Shown here: one piece after another, positions 33,487-44,475 of the stretch
Layout: each line of letters begins with the position of its first letter
Numbering within the stretch: the first letter of the stretch is position 1
Source: Antilocapra americana
Lineage: Eukaryota > Chordata > Mammalia > Artiodactyla > Antilocapridae
Reading direction: 5' to 3'
Length of the DNA stretch: 64,000 nucleotides
Assembly (NCBI GenBank): GCA_007570785.1
Contig: ML661885.1
Coordinates: 37,707,771 to 37,771,770 of the forward strand
Program-made: the position numbers and the translations under genes
The notes under the pieces: model-generated
The model's input: only the letters and a program-made list of their open reading frames with translations
Database searches by the model: none
Told to the model about the DNA's origin: nothing

Positions 33487-36400
33487 CAGTCAGTTCAGTC
33501 GCTCAGTTGCGTCCAACTCTTTGTAATCCCATGGACTGCAGCATCCCAGGCTTCCCTGTCCATCACCAACTCCCGGAGCTTGCTCAAGCTCATGTTCATT
33601 GAGTCAATGATGCCATCCAAGCATCTCATCCTCTATCATCCCCTTCTCTTTCAATCTTCAATCTTTCCCAGCATCAGGGTCTTTTCCAACGAGTCAGTTC
33701 TTTGCATCAGTTGGCCAAAGTATAGGAGTTTCAGCTTCAGCATCAGTCCTTCCAATGAATATTCAAGACTGATTTCCTTTAGAATGGACTGGTTAGATCT
33801 CCTTGCAGTCCAAGGGACTCTCAAGAGTCTTCTCCAACAACACAGTTCAAAAGCATCAGTTCTTCAGTGCTCAGGTTTCTTTATAGTCCAGCTCTCACAT
33901 CCATACATGACTACTGGAAAGAACATAGCTTCGACTAGACCTTTGTTGGCAAACTAATGTCTCTGCTTTTTAATATGCTGTTTTAGTTGGTCATACCTTT
34001 TCTTTCAAGGAGCAAGCATCTTTTAATTTCATGACTGCAGTCACCATCTGCAGTGATTTTGGAGCCCAAAAAATAAAGTCTCTCACTGTTTCCATTGTTT
34101 CCTCATCTATTTGCCATGAAGTGGTGGGACCAGATGCCATGATCTTAATTCTTTGAATGTTGACTTTCAAGCCAACTTTTTCACTCTCCTCTTTCACTTT
34201 CATTAAGAGGCTCTTTAGTTCCTCTTCACTTTCTGCCATAAGGGTGGTGTCACCTATGTATCTGAGGTTATTGATATTTCTCCCGGCACTCTTGATTCCA
34301 GCTTGTGCTTCATCAACCTGGCATTTCACATGATGTGTTCTGCATATAAGTTAAATAAGCAGGGTGACAATATACAGCCTTGATGTACTCCTTTCCCGAT
34401 TTGGAGCCAGTCTGTTGTTCCATGTCCAGTTCTAACTGTTGATTCTTGACCTGCATACAGATTTCTCAGGAGGCAAGTAAGGTGGTCTGGTATTTCCATC
34501 TCTTGAAGAATTTTCTAGTTTGTTGTGATCCACACAGTCAAAGGCTTTGACATACTCAATAAAGCAGAAGTAGATGTTTTTCTCGAACTCTCTTGCTTTT
34601 TCGATGATCCAACAAATATTGGCAATTTGATCTCTGGTTCCTCTGCCTTTTCTAAATCCAGCTTGAACATCTGGAAGCTCATGGTTTGTGTACTGGTGAA
34701 GTCTGGCTTGGAGAATTTTGAGCATTACTATGCTAGCATGTGAGATGAGTGCCATTGTGCAGTAGTTTGAGCATTCTTTGGCATTGACTTTCTTTGGGAT
34801 TGGAATGAAAACTGACCTTTCTCAGTCCAGTAGCCACTGCTGAGTTTTCCAAATTTGCTGGCATATTGAGTGTAGCACTTTCACAGCATCATCTTTTAGG
34901 ATTTGAAATAGCTCAACTGGAATTCTGTCACCTCCACTAGCTTTGTTCATAGTGATGCTTCCTAAGGTCCACTTGAATTCGCATTCCAGAATGTCTGGCT
35001 CTAGCTGAGTGATCCCACCATCATGATTATCTGGGCTGTGAAGATCTTTTTTGTATAGTTCTTCTGTGTATTCTTGCCACCTCTTCTTAATATCTTCTGC
35101 TTCTGGTAGGTCCATACCATTTCTGTCCTTTATTGGGCCCATCTTCACATGAAGTGTACCCTTGGTATCTCTAATTTTCTTGAAGAGATCTCTAGTCTTT
35201 CCCATTCTGTTGTTTTCCTCTATTTCTTTGCATTGATCACTGAGGAAGGCTTTCTTGTCTCTCCTTGCTGTTCTTTGGAACTCTGCTTTAAAATGGGTAT
35301 ATTTTTCCTTTTCTCCTTTGCTTTTCACTTCTCTTTTCACAGCTATTTGTAACGCCTCCTCAGACAACCATTTTGCCTTTTGCATTTCTTTTTCTTGGGG
35401 ATAGTCTTGATCACTGCCTCCTGTACAATGTCATGAACCTCTATCCATAGTTCATCAGGCACTCTGTCTAGCAGATCTAAACCCTTAAATCTATTTGTCA
35501 CTTCCACTACAATCATAAGGTATTTGATTTAGATCATGCCTGAATGATTAGTAGTTTTCCCTACTTTCTTCAATGTAAGTCTGAATTTGGCAATAAGGAG
35601 TTCATGATCTGAGCCACAGTCAGCTCCTGGTCTTGTTTTTGCTGACTGTATAGGGCTTTTTCATCTTCAGCCACAAAGAATATAATCAGTCTGATTTCGG
35701 TATTGACCATCGGATGATGTTTATGTATAGTGTCTTCTCTTGTGTTGTTGGAAGAGGGTTTTGCTATGACCAGTGCATTCTCTTGGCAAAACTCTATTAG
35801 CCTTTGCCCTGCTTCATTTTGTACTCCAGGGTCAAATTTGTGTGTTACTCCAGGTATCTCTTTACTTCCCACTTTTGCATTCTAGTCCCCTATAATGAAA
35901 AGGACATTTTTGGGGGGTGGTGATTCTAGAAGTTCTTGTAGGTTCATTGAACTTTCAACTTCAGTTTCTTAAGCATTACTGGTTGGAGCATAGACTTGGA
36001 TTACTGTGATATTGAATGATTTGCCTTGGAAATGAACAGAGATCATTGTGTTGTTTTTGAGATTGCATCCAAGTACTGCATTTCAGACTCTCTTGTTGCC
36101 CTTGAGGGCTACCCCAATTCTTCTAAGGGATTCTTGTCCACAGTAGTAGATATATTGGTCATCTGAGTTAAATTTGCCCATTCCAGTCCATTTTAGTTCA
36201 CTAATTCCTAAAATGTTGATGTTCACTCTTGCCATCTCCTGTTTGACCACTTCCAATTTACCTTGATCCATGGACCTAACATTCCAGGTTTCTATGCAAC
36301 ATTGCTCTTTACAGCATCGGACTTAACTTCCATCACCAGTCACATCCACAATTGGGTGTTGTTTTTGCTTTGGCTCTGTCTCTTCTTTCTTTCTGGAGAT

Positions 36401-36512
36401 ATTTTTCCACCCTTCTCCTATAGAATATTGGGCACCTACCAACCTGGGGAGTTCATCTTTCAGTGCCCTAACTTTTTGCCATAACATGAAATAATGTTTC
36501 AATAACATAACA
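33487..36512 (-). mobile_element. Nearly full-length BovB (RTE) LINE, broken
   Basis: A ~3.0 kb BovB on the minus strand. Reading from the 5' (high) side: an N-terminal endonuclease segment (36271-36083, including the ISELKWTGMG region), a second endonuclease segment (35872-35570), a linker/RT N-terminus frame of 187 codons (35385-34822), RT palm pieces (34755-34432 and 34329-33991) and the C-terminal region to the 3' tail at 33487. Shifts and stops separate the pieces, so it is not competent. Recalled full length is about 3.2 kb, so only a little 5' sequence is missing. The 12-bp direct repeat 'taatgtttccat' is exact at 33475-33486 and 36513-36524. Confidence 0.95.
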
Positions 36513-36719
36513 TAATGTTTCCATAACATTGCCTCTCTTCCACCATTTGTAAGAGTATAGTTTACTTACCAGATTAAAAAAAAAAAGCTTATAATGATTA
36601 CTACAGATGGAACAATATCACCCAAAATAGCCAGGACAAAAATATATTAGTTTATCCTTTGACGTGGGGTAGGGGATGGTTAGATTGAAACTCAAAAAAA
36701 GTCTTGCAACAGTTAGTAT

Positions 36720-37130
36720 GTTTTCTTGGCTGTAAGTATTCAGAAAATCAAACTAACAGTGGCTTAAACCAGTAGGGATTTATTTGTCTCATAGAATTAG
36801 AAGACAGGAGGTCAGATCTCCTGCTGAATGATATCATCAAATACCTTGGCCTTTTCTGTCTTTCTGTTCCCTCATACTTAGCCTCACACTTTGGACTCAG
36901 AGATCATGGTCATAATATGTCTACCACAGTACCAGATACCACAGTCACATTTAAAACACAAAAGAAAGATGGATGAGGGTGGGAAGTAAGAAGGTGGCAT
37001 CAACCAAATCTCTTTCTTTTTAGGAAAGAAAAGCTTTCCTGGAAGCCTCACAGTAGATCCCTGTTTAGGCCATGTTGTCCAGAATGGGTCACGTGGCCAG
37101 CCGGAACTGTAAGACCAGTAGAAAGAAAAT
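36720..37130. repeat. Diverged old mammalian repeat
   Basis: 'aaactaacagtggcttaaac', 'gggatttatttgtctcatag', 'ttcctggaagcctcacagta' and 'gaatgggtcacgtggccagc' follow a common old interspersed repeat. Orientation and family are not assigned. Confidence 0.4.
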
Positions 37131-37652
37131 AGTTTGCATTTCTAACCTCTCCAGAGTTGAGAATGAAGAAGAGGAAGGGAGTAGGTTTTAGACTAGTTGT
37201 ATTTTACTGTTTGCCAACATTTTTCTTGTACAAACATTACAAAGGTTCTTAGATGAGGAAATAAAATAACTGATTTTATGGGTAATAAACAAGAATGTGG
37301 ACACTGTAAGACTCCTTTTCCAACTGTCTTCATCTAGGAAGGTGTGAAGTTGCTTAAATTTCTACTTCATTTCAGAAAAAAAGAAAACTGATATTTTACC
37401 TTAAATAGTTTGTGGCCTTCCTGTCCAGGTCATAGAAGATCTTCATGCATATTGACTCATTTGGTTTTCCTACATTTAAGAGAAAGACAGTGAAGACTGG
37501 GGATGATGGGGAGTTGAGAAACAATTTACTCACCAAATTTAGAAATTTAAGAGGTCCTGATCTGGAATTCAGGATTTTAGCAAAGTATCTTAGCAAAGTA
37601 TTTTGTCTCTACTATTTTTCCTCCCTGTAAATGCCCAATTAAACACATACAC

Positions 37653-37654
<2 letters not shown>
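37131..37654. other. Unique sequence
   Basis: No gene recognised. Confidence 0.5.
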
Positions 37655-37711
<57 letters not shown>

Positions 37712-37721
37712 NNNNNNNNNN

Positions 37722-37768
<47 letters not shown>
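37655..37768. repeat. (AC)n microsatellite with assembly gap
   Basis: Alternating AC throughout, with ten N at 37712-37721. The gap marks an unresolved length, so the true array may be longer or shorter. Reading frames of repeated CV here are artefacts. Confidence 0.98.
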
Positions 37769-37770
<2 letters not shown>

Positions 37771-39263
37771 TTATAAATAGTCACCACCACCATAAGGGAA
37801 AGAAGAAGCAAATACGTAAACCTTGGCCTGGGCAAAAGAAGGTCATGACTGAATACCCAATGCCAGGAAAAGAGGGAAATTATTATTTCCCTAGGGAATA
37901 AAAATCTCTTTTAAGTTATCACACTTGAAAAATGGATTTATGCAGCAATATTTCAGGAAACAGTGGTCAGATTTACGATGACATAAAATTCATTGAATTT
38001 ACAAAAAAATTCAGCTTCCTCTTTGTTATCCACAGAACCTATTTTACCCAACCAGGCAAAATAAGCTTAACCTTGACAAATTGTCTCCCTGCAGCAAATG
38101 CGTGCATCAATTGGCAGATTTTCCCAGCTATGGATTGTAATTACTGCCTTAATTTTGAAGAACAGATTAAATGGCTGCATAAGGATCTGAATATTACCAC
38201 CCACAAATCTTTCTGCTAACTGATTTCTATGAGTTATCATTAAGTGGGCTTTCCATGTTTTATAAGCATTTCCTGTGCTGGTGCATCCTTTGTGATACTA
38301 CATATTGCCTCTGACAAATAATTCAAAAATAAAATATGAGCCTCAAAGAAAATGAAGCCAAGTGTGTGGCAGAATAGATTTCAAGGAAGAGTTTAATAAT
38401 ATCTTAGAGTGAGGAACTTTAAAAAGATACATTTTCTGAGGCAAAAAGATAGTAGCTTTAAGATTTGAATGTAAATATTAAAATAAGTTTTAACAAAATA
38501 ACAGAAGTCTTCATAAAGTGCAATGTCTATAGGTTTTGCATTTGAGCTTTAATAACTTGGGGGGCAATTGTGATAGAAATAATCTGTAAATATCACTTAA
38601 AGGCAAAATATATTCTCTTCTCCGAGGCTGAAATGCACTTCTAATCTGCTAGCCAAAGGGCATGGTGTAACTATCTCTATGGCAACCTTTTTTTTCCTTC
38701 ATTTATCTCAGTGTCTGAAGAAAGAACACACTGCGTATAGCTGGGTAATGTAGTCGTCTCAAACTTTAATAAATTCGCTTTTACATGCTATTTACAGATT
38801 TCTATCATATCTACAATCTCAGATATTAAGGCTAGAAATACACAGGGTCTTCATAAAGTTCTTCTACAGACATCTGGTTATATTAATTCCCTTTGACAAA
38901 TTCTTATAGCCCAGTGCTTTATATTTGGAAAGGACATCCTAATCATCCCCATTTATCTTTGCAATATCCGTAAGAATGGAGTAAGCTCCAGACAGGGGAA
39001 GTGTTGGCTACTACTGAAGGCACAAGAGTCTGCTGACTTTTTTTTTTTTTTTACAACAATCAGAAGTAGAGAAGACAGAAAATCATCTTGTGGCAAATTC
39101 CATAACAAAGAAGGACAGCCAAAGATGCAGAAGTGAGACTCAATATTGGAAACAAGAGAAAGAAAGAGTTAGACCCACTAGCTTCCAGACTTGGAGACTA
39201 ATAATAGCTAGCCCATAAGTGGTGAGCTAAGAGTGCTGGGCACTGGGATAAATATTTTACATA
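37769..39263. other. Unique AT-rich sequence
   Basis: No exon or named repeat seen. A plus-strand frame at 37932-38219 (95 codons) has no recognisable family and no context. Confidence 0.45.
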
Positions 39264-39489
39264 CTTTGTTGTTGTTGTTTGGTCATTCAGTCATGTCCCT
39301 CTTTTGTGACCCCAGCGACTATAGACTGCCAGGCTCCTGTGTCCATGGAATTTCCCAGGCAAGAATACTGGAGTGGGTTGCTATATCCTTCTCCAGGAGC
39401 TCTTCCTGACCCAGGAATCTAACCACATGTCCTGTATTTCCTAAACTGGCAGGCATATTCTTTACTACTGCACCACCTGAGAAGCCCAT
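39264..39489 (-). repeat. Bov-tA SINE, minus strand
   Basis: A GTT-repeat tail at the low end, then 'tcattcagtcatgtccctct', 'ggaatttcccaggcaagaat', 'gaatctaaccacatgtcctg', 'caccacctgagaagccc'. Confidence 0.88.
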
Positions 39490-39615
39490 GATTGTCTAAC
39501 AAGTTATAATCATTCAGGCAGTCATTTTTTATTTCATGCTGTAAGTATTTAATGGACAACTGCTTAGTGCTAGGTACTGTGCTAGTGATTGGGAAAACCA
39601 AAGTAAACAAGACCA

Positions 39616-39777
39616 GGGGTTTCCTTTGTGGTCAGTGGTTAAGAATCCGCCTGCCAATGCAGGGGACATAGGTTCAAACCCTGGTCCAGGAAGATCCCTC
39701 ATGACTCAAGGTAACTAAGCCGGTGCGCCAAAACAATTCAGCCAAAAATAAATAATAAATAAATCTTTTTTTAAAAA
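39616..39777 (+). repeat. CHR-type SINE, plus strand
   Basis: 'ggtttcctttgtggtcagtg', 'ggttcaaaccctggtccagg', 'taactaagccggtgcgcca'. A short direct repeat 'aagacca' at 39609-39615 and 39778-39784. Confidence 0.88.
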
Positions 39778-39849
39778 AAGACCAATATAAGCCCTACCTT
39801 CAAAGGGTTAACTTTGTTAGTCTAATGTAGTACAGAGTCCATGCTTAAG

Positions 39850-40085
39850 AAGTGGTACTAGCTAATACATGTGTAGTATGTGTTACATACTAGGCACTTG
39901 TTGACAGATGTTATTTCATTTAATTCTCCCAACATCCCTACCACTTTACAGATGAAGAAATTCAGGCAGAGGTAGAGGTTGAGTAATTTACCCAAGGTTA
40001 TAATCCTTGTGATTGACAAAGTCAGGAATCTGAACCTAAGCATTCTAACTTGAGGGACCACAATCTTACTACTGTACTATTATTT
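39850..40085 (-). repeat. MIR SINE, minus strand
   Basis: 'atttcatttaattctcccaa', 'ccctaccactttacagatga', 'gttgagtaatttacccaagg', 'caggaatctgaacctaagca'. Confidence 0.85.
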
Positions 40086-40139
40086 CTGTTATTGAGAAAT
40101 TGCTTATTGAAACTGATTAGAGACCTCTCTCATTGACTC

Positions 40140-41100
40140 TCAGAACTGTTAGATAACTTTTGGATACATTTTGCTTAGAGAAAGTCCTAATAGAAACGAA
40201 TGAAAGAAATAACGTCTACTCAGGCTATAGGAAAGATGGGGGTTTTGAGGGATGCGACAAAGTAGAGAAGTCAGGGAGCTGAGAATACAGCTGAGGATAA
40301 AACAAGCATGTTCTACACCACCCTTGAGCACTCAGTTAGAGAAGCTCTCAGAGATTTCATAATGAGAGGCCTTCCTGGCTTGTGGGGTCCAGAAAGTTTT
40401 TTTCTGAGGAAAAGGTGCTTGAGAAAATCTGAAGAATTTGGGACAAGCCCTTAGGATAGAAGAAAAAGTTTGTGGACATTTTGTAGCAGGAGAAAGCTCA
40501 GTGTGATCAAAGAACTGAGAGATCAGTTGTCTGAACACAGAGATGGAGGAGTTGGGCACGAGATGGCGATGTGATGTTGGTTGAGAGAGCAGACAATGCT
40601 GAGAACGTTGGACTTTCTTCTAATGGCAACAGTCAGCTACAAAAAGGTTTTTAAACGTGGGAGAATCATGGTGAAATTTGCTTTTTGAAAAGATTACTTT
40701 GGTCAAACAGTAGAGAACAAGTTAAAGAGAGAGAAATGTATGTAAAAAAAAAAAGGCCTATTAGGGAGCCACTACTTCCTAATTGTACTTTGAGTGAAGT
40801 TTGGTGGTAGGCTAGATTAGGATGTTGACAGTGGAGATGGAAAGGAGAGAAAAGACTCAAAGATAATTAGAAGGTATTTAGGACTTAATTATCAATGTAA
40901 AAAGATGGAAGAGCCAGAGACATCCAAAGGTAGAAATCTAACATTTGGGTAATTAACAAACCAATTAGTGGAGTAATGCTAGCAAGTTGCAGAGCAGACA
41001 GAAGAAGCTGGAGGTTGCTTGTAGATGATGGTATGACAGGTAGGGAGAAGGCAAGGATTGATGCCTAGGATGACAGCAGGAAGTGGAGTGTGGGTGGGGA
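40140..41100 (+). repeat. Old ~1 kb interspersed repeat
   Basis: Phrases such as 'cttgagaaaatctgaagaat', 'gctcagtgtgatcaaagaac', 'gaaaagattactttggtcaa', 'gatgttgacagtggagatgg' and 'agaaggtatttaggacttaa' follow the same old family as at 181 and 5455. No open frame; family unnamed. Confidence 0.45.
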
Positions 41101-41516
41101 GGTGCCTAAAGCTTCTTGGCCACTTTCAAAAACACTTCTTAAATATTTTACTAAAATTCACTTTAGCTCCATGGTGCAGATATACTGATGAAGGTAGAAT
41201 TTGAGCAGATATTTTAAAATGGAGTAAAGTTATTAGCCAATTCATATATTAAGATCCTGTTAATATTTTGTTTATCGACACAAATAAACTTAGAGCTGAA
41301 ATCCCTTTTACTTACTAAACCATCACTGCCAACATCGGCACTTAAAAAGCAATGTCTATTCTACCTGAAATTCCCTTACAAAAGTTCATTTATAAGACTA
41401 CTATTTGATCCATGGAGAACAATTTCTAATAGAACAAGTTATAAATTATGAATGAGTTCCCAAACCAACTTGTAAAATGTTATTTTAAGCCTTAATACAG
41501 CTAGAATAGCATATCA

Positions 41517-41873
41517 GGGCTTCCCTGATAGCTCAGTTGGTAAAGAATCTGCCTGCATTGCAGGAGACCCTGGTTTGATTCCTGGGTTGGGAAGATCCAC
41601 TGGAGAAGGGATAGTCTACCCACTCCAGTATTCTTGGGCTTCACTTGTGGCTCAGTGGGTAAAGAATCCACCTGCAATGAGGGAGACCTGGGTTCAATCC
41701 CTGAGTTGGGAAGATCCCCTGGAGAAGGGAAAGGCTACCCACTCCAGTATTCTGGCCTGGAGAATTCCATGGATTGTATAGTCCAGTTCAGTTCAGTCAC
41801 TCAGTTGTGTCCGACTCTTTGTATAATCCATGGGGTTACAAAGTGTTGATACGACTGAGCAACTTTCACTTGC
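41517..41873 (+). repeat. Composite Bov-tA SINE (two heads)
   Basis: A tRNA-like head and partial body (41517-41636) is followed by a second head and body (41637-41873), the head-body-head-body arrangement of some Bov-tA copies. The 13-bp 'tacagctagaata' at 41496-41508 and 41874-41886 is the target duplication, diverged at its right edge. A 34-bp BovB-tail insertion sits at 41786-41819. Confidence 0.88.
41786..41819 (-). mobile_element. 34-bp BovB-tail micro-insertion
   Basis: Antisense of the extreme BovB 3' end ('gttcagttcagtcactcagt' then 'tgtgtccgactctt'), flanked by 11-bp direct repeats 'tgtatagtcca' (41775-41785) and 'tgtataatcca' (41820-41830). Without it the host SINE reads through normally. 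Confidence 0.7.
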
Positions 41874-41886
41874 TACAGCTAGAATA

Positions 41887-42324
41887 AGAATCTATATAAA
41901 TCATGTCGAAGAGATCCATCACATTTATTCGACAAGCTCCATCAAGCATCTGTTGGAATCAATAATAAACAATACAAAGGACTTCAGAGTCTAGTTGGAA
42001 ACAAAGGGCTGAGACTAGGAGTGATGACAACAAGAAGGTTTTCTTTCCGCTTCTACATTTACCCCTTTCTCATTTCCCTACCCCAAGAGTGGAAAGCAGA
42101 AACTGCCCACGGAATGAAAGAGAATGAAGTTTAGTAAAGGTAAATGTGATAGGCTTTCCTTCCTGCCCCTTCTCCCCTTCCCAGATGCTGCCAGAAATTC
42201 CTTTATGCTCGTTCTCTCTATGGAATCTCTCTTCCTTGACTATCTGGGGTAAATCTGTGGATCAGTGGCAGGAATGCAGAGTAGGGTATGATTGAGCAAT
42301 GAGAAAAAATAGTCTTGAGAAAAG
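41887..42324. other. Unique sequence
   Basis: No feature recognised. Confidence 0.5.
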
Positions 42325-42688
42325 CAAGTTATTCAATTGCTCAGTAATGTCTGACTTCACGATCCCATGGACTACAGCATGCTAGGCTTCTCTGTCCTTC
42401 ACCATCTCCTGGAGTTTGCTTAAACTCATGTCCATTGAGTCGGTGATGCCATCCAACCATCTCATCCTCTGTCATCCCCTTCTGCTCCTGCCTTCAATCT
42501 TTCAGTCTTTTCCAATGGGTTGGTTCATCCCATCAGGTGGCCAGAGTATTGGAACTTCAGCTTCAGCATCAGTCCTTCCAATGAATATTCAGGACTGATT
42601 TCCTTTAGGATTGACTGGTTTGATCTCCTTGCTGTCCAAGGGACTCTCAAGAGTCTTCCCCAGCACCACAGTTCAAAGGCATCAAAAG
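42325..42688 (-). mobile_element. BovB 3' fragment, minus strand
   Basis: 5'-truncated BovB: 'ttgctcagtaatgtctgact' at the 3' end to 'cacagttcaaaggcatcaaa'. Contains small deletions relative to the other copies (around 42503 and 42520). Confidence 0.9.
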
Positions 42689-42831
42689 CAAGAAGTGCTG
42701 TGCTTAGTCCCTCAGTCATGTTTGGAAAGCTCACTATCCTTCCCATATACCTCATTCTATATATTGATTGATGCATGAGATCACTCATCTGAACCCTTTA
42801 TGATAATATAAATTATTATATTAATATTATT

Positions 42832-43036
42832 GTTTAGTTGCTAAGTCATGTCCAGCTGTTTTGCGACCCCGTGGACTGTAGCCTGCCAGGCTCCTCTGTC
42901 CATGGGGATTCTCCAGGCAAGAATACTGGGGTGGGTTGCAAAGTCCTCCTCCAGGGGTTCTTCCCAACCCAGGGATCAAGCCCAGGTATTCTGCATTGCA
43001 GATGAATTCTTTACTGTCCGAGCCACTAGGGAAGCA
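42832..43036 (-). repeat. Bov-tA SINE, minus strand
   Basis: 'tagttgctaagtcatgtcca', 'ggggattctccaggcaagaa', 'agggatcaagcccaggtatt', 'cgagccactagggaagc'. Confidence 0.92.
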
Positions 43037-43116
43037 GAGTTACAAATTTAAAGAGAAAAGGGAAAACACATCCCCAGTAGGGGAAAAAAAAAATCCCCAT
43101 TGAAATCAGAAGAGGA

Positions 43117-43430
43117 GGGCTTCTCTGCTGGCTCAGTGGTGAAGAATCCGCCTGCCAATGCAGGAGACTCGGGTTCATTCCTTGGTCCGGGAGGATCCCA
43201 CGTGCCTCAGAGCAACTAAGCCCTTGCACCACAGCTATTGAGCCTGTGCTCTAGAGCCTGGGAAAAGCAACTACTGAAGCCCATGCACTCTAGAGCCCAC
43301 GCTCTTCAACAAGAGCAGCTACCACAATGAGAAGCTTGCAGACCACAGCTAGTGTAGACTCTGCTTTCTGCAACTAGAGAAAAGCCTGAGTGGCAATGAA
43401 GATCCAGCACAAAAAAAAAAAAAAAAAAAG
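43117..43430 (+). repeat. Full-length CHR-2-type SINE, plus strand
   Basis: tRNA-Glu-like head ('ggcttctctgctggctcagt', 'gggttcattccttggtccgg'), body ('gagcaactaagcccttgcac', 'ctctagagcccacgctcttc') and a ~20-A tail. The 11-bp 'tcagaagagga' is exact at 43106-43116 and 43431-43441. Confidence 0.95.
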
Positions 43431-43441
43431 TCAGAAGAGGA

Positions 43442-44329
43442 AGCCATTCATGTGCAACATACCCCCAAATCAATACAGGGCTTCCCGTTCTTTGTAGCCT
43501 TCTCACTCAACTGTTTCATTTTGTCATTGTTGGATTTTTTTAAGAAAATTAATTCTCCAAAAGGCAAGATTTACTTATGGAAAACTAATAAATTAGAATC
43601 ATTCCTAATGTAACAGCCAAAAGGCAATCTCCCATTAAATTAATTAGCCAAAAGCTTTATGTTTGTTCTTGAAAGCAAAGAGAAACTGACTATTGCTAAC
43701 TTCAGCAGAAAAGGAATTTGTTGGAAAGACAGGATAGGTTACAGACTGGATGGGAGGGCTAGACTCCACGCTTGGAAATTTGAGAGGAGCCAGAAAAAGT
43801 CGGGGAGCAGGAACCAGGCCAAAGTCCCCCTGCAAGAATGTTCTATTTGTGACATCTCAGTGGGCCTGACTGCCCTTTTTGCCCTAGGCTGCTGCTAGAT
43901 GCACCTCCACTTGTGAATTCAAAACTGTCCCTGAATAACAGCTTCACTAGCCTCGGATTCAAAGCACTGAGCAGCAGCATCTAATTGGCTTTTCCCATAA
44001 GGGAAGGGAGGAAACGTCTGGATCCATCACTTTCGATAACCACACAGCGTGGATTTCATCAGAGTAGATAGCAGGCAGCCACAAACAGGACACATGCCCC
44101 CTGTACTCTGCTTCTGGTAACTTACTAAAGTGTTATTTTAGTGAAAGTGTCGAATTTCAGCCAAGGATTTCAAAAGTGTTTGTAAGAGAAGCAAAGAAGT
44201 TCTGCCTAAGGGTCAGCCACTGGCTGACTCAAATAACAAACACCTCTCATGTTTACCTTTGACTTTGATTCTTAGATCTTGAAATACACATCTTTGTCAA
44301 GATTGCCATTGCCTCCATGGGGCATTGTC
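43442..44329. other. Unique sequence
   Basis: No recognised feature. Confidence 0.5.
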
Positions 44330-44475
44330 TCATTAGAAACCCTTAGCCCTCTGAAGATATAGGTATTTCATTTTATATACCCATTTTACATATGATATGA
44401 CTGAATCTCAGAGAGGATAAAGCATTTTGCCTATAATCACAAACTATAGGCCTAAGTGGTATTATGCAACATAAA
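44330..44475 (-). repeat. Diverged MIR, minus strand
   Basis: 'ttttatatacccattttaca', 'gactgaatctcagagaggat', 'gcctataatcacaaactata'. Confidence 0.6.

Noticed and set aside
34822..35385. 187-codon minus-strand frame as a host gene
   Set aside because: It is a segment of the BovB reverse-transcriptase polyprotein inside a TSD-flanked element.
37577..37835. CVCVCV frames as a repeat protein
   Set aside because: Translation of an AC microsatellite across an assembly gap.
41517..41873. tRNA-Glu gene in SINE heads (also other SINEs)
   Set aside because: A/B-box-like and 'ggttc-atccc' patterns belong to tRNA-derived SINE heads and do not fold as intact tRNAs.
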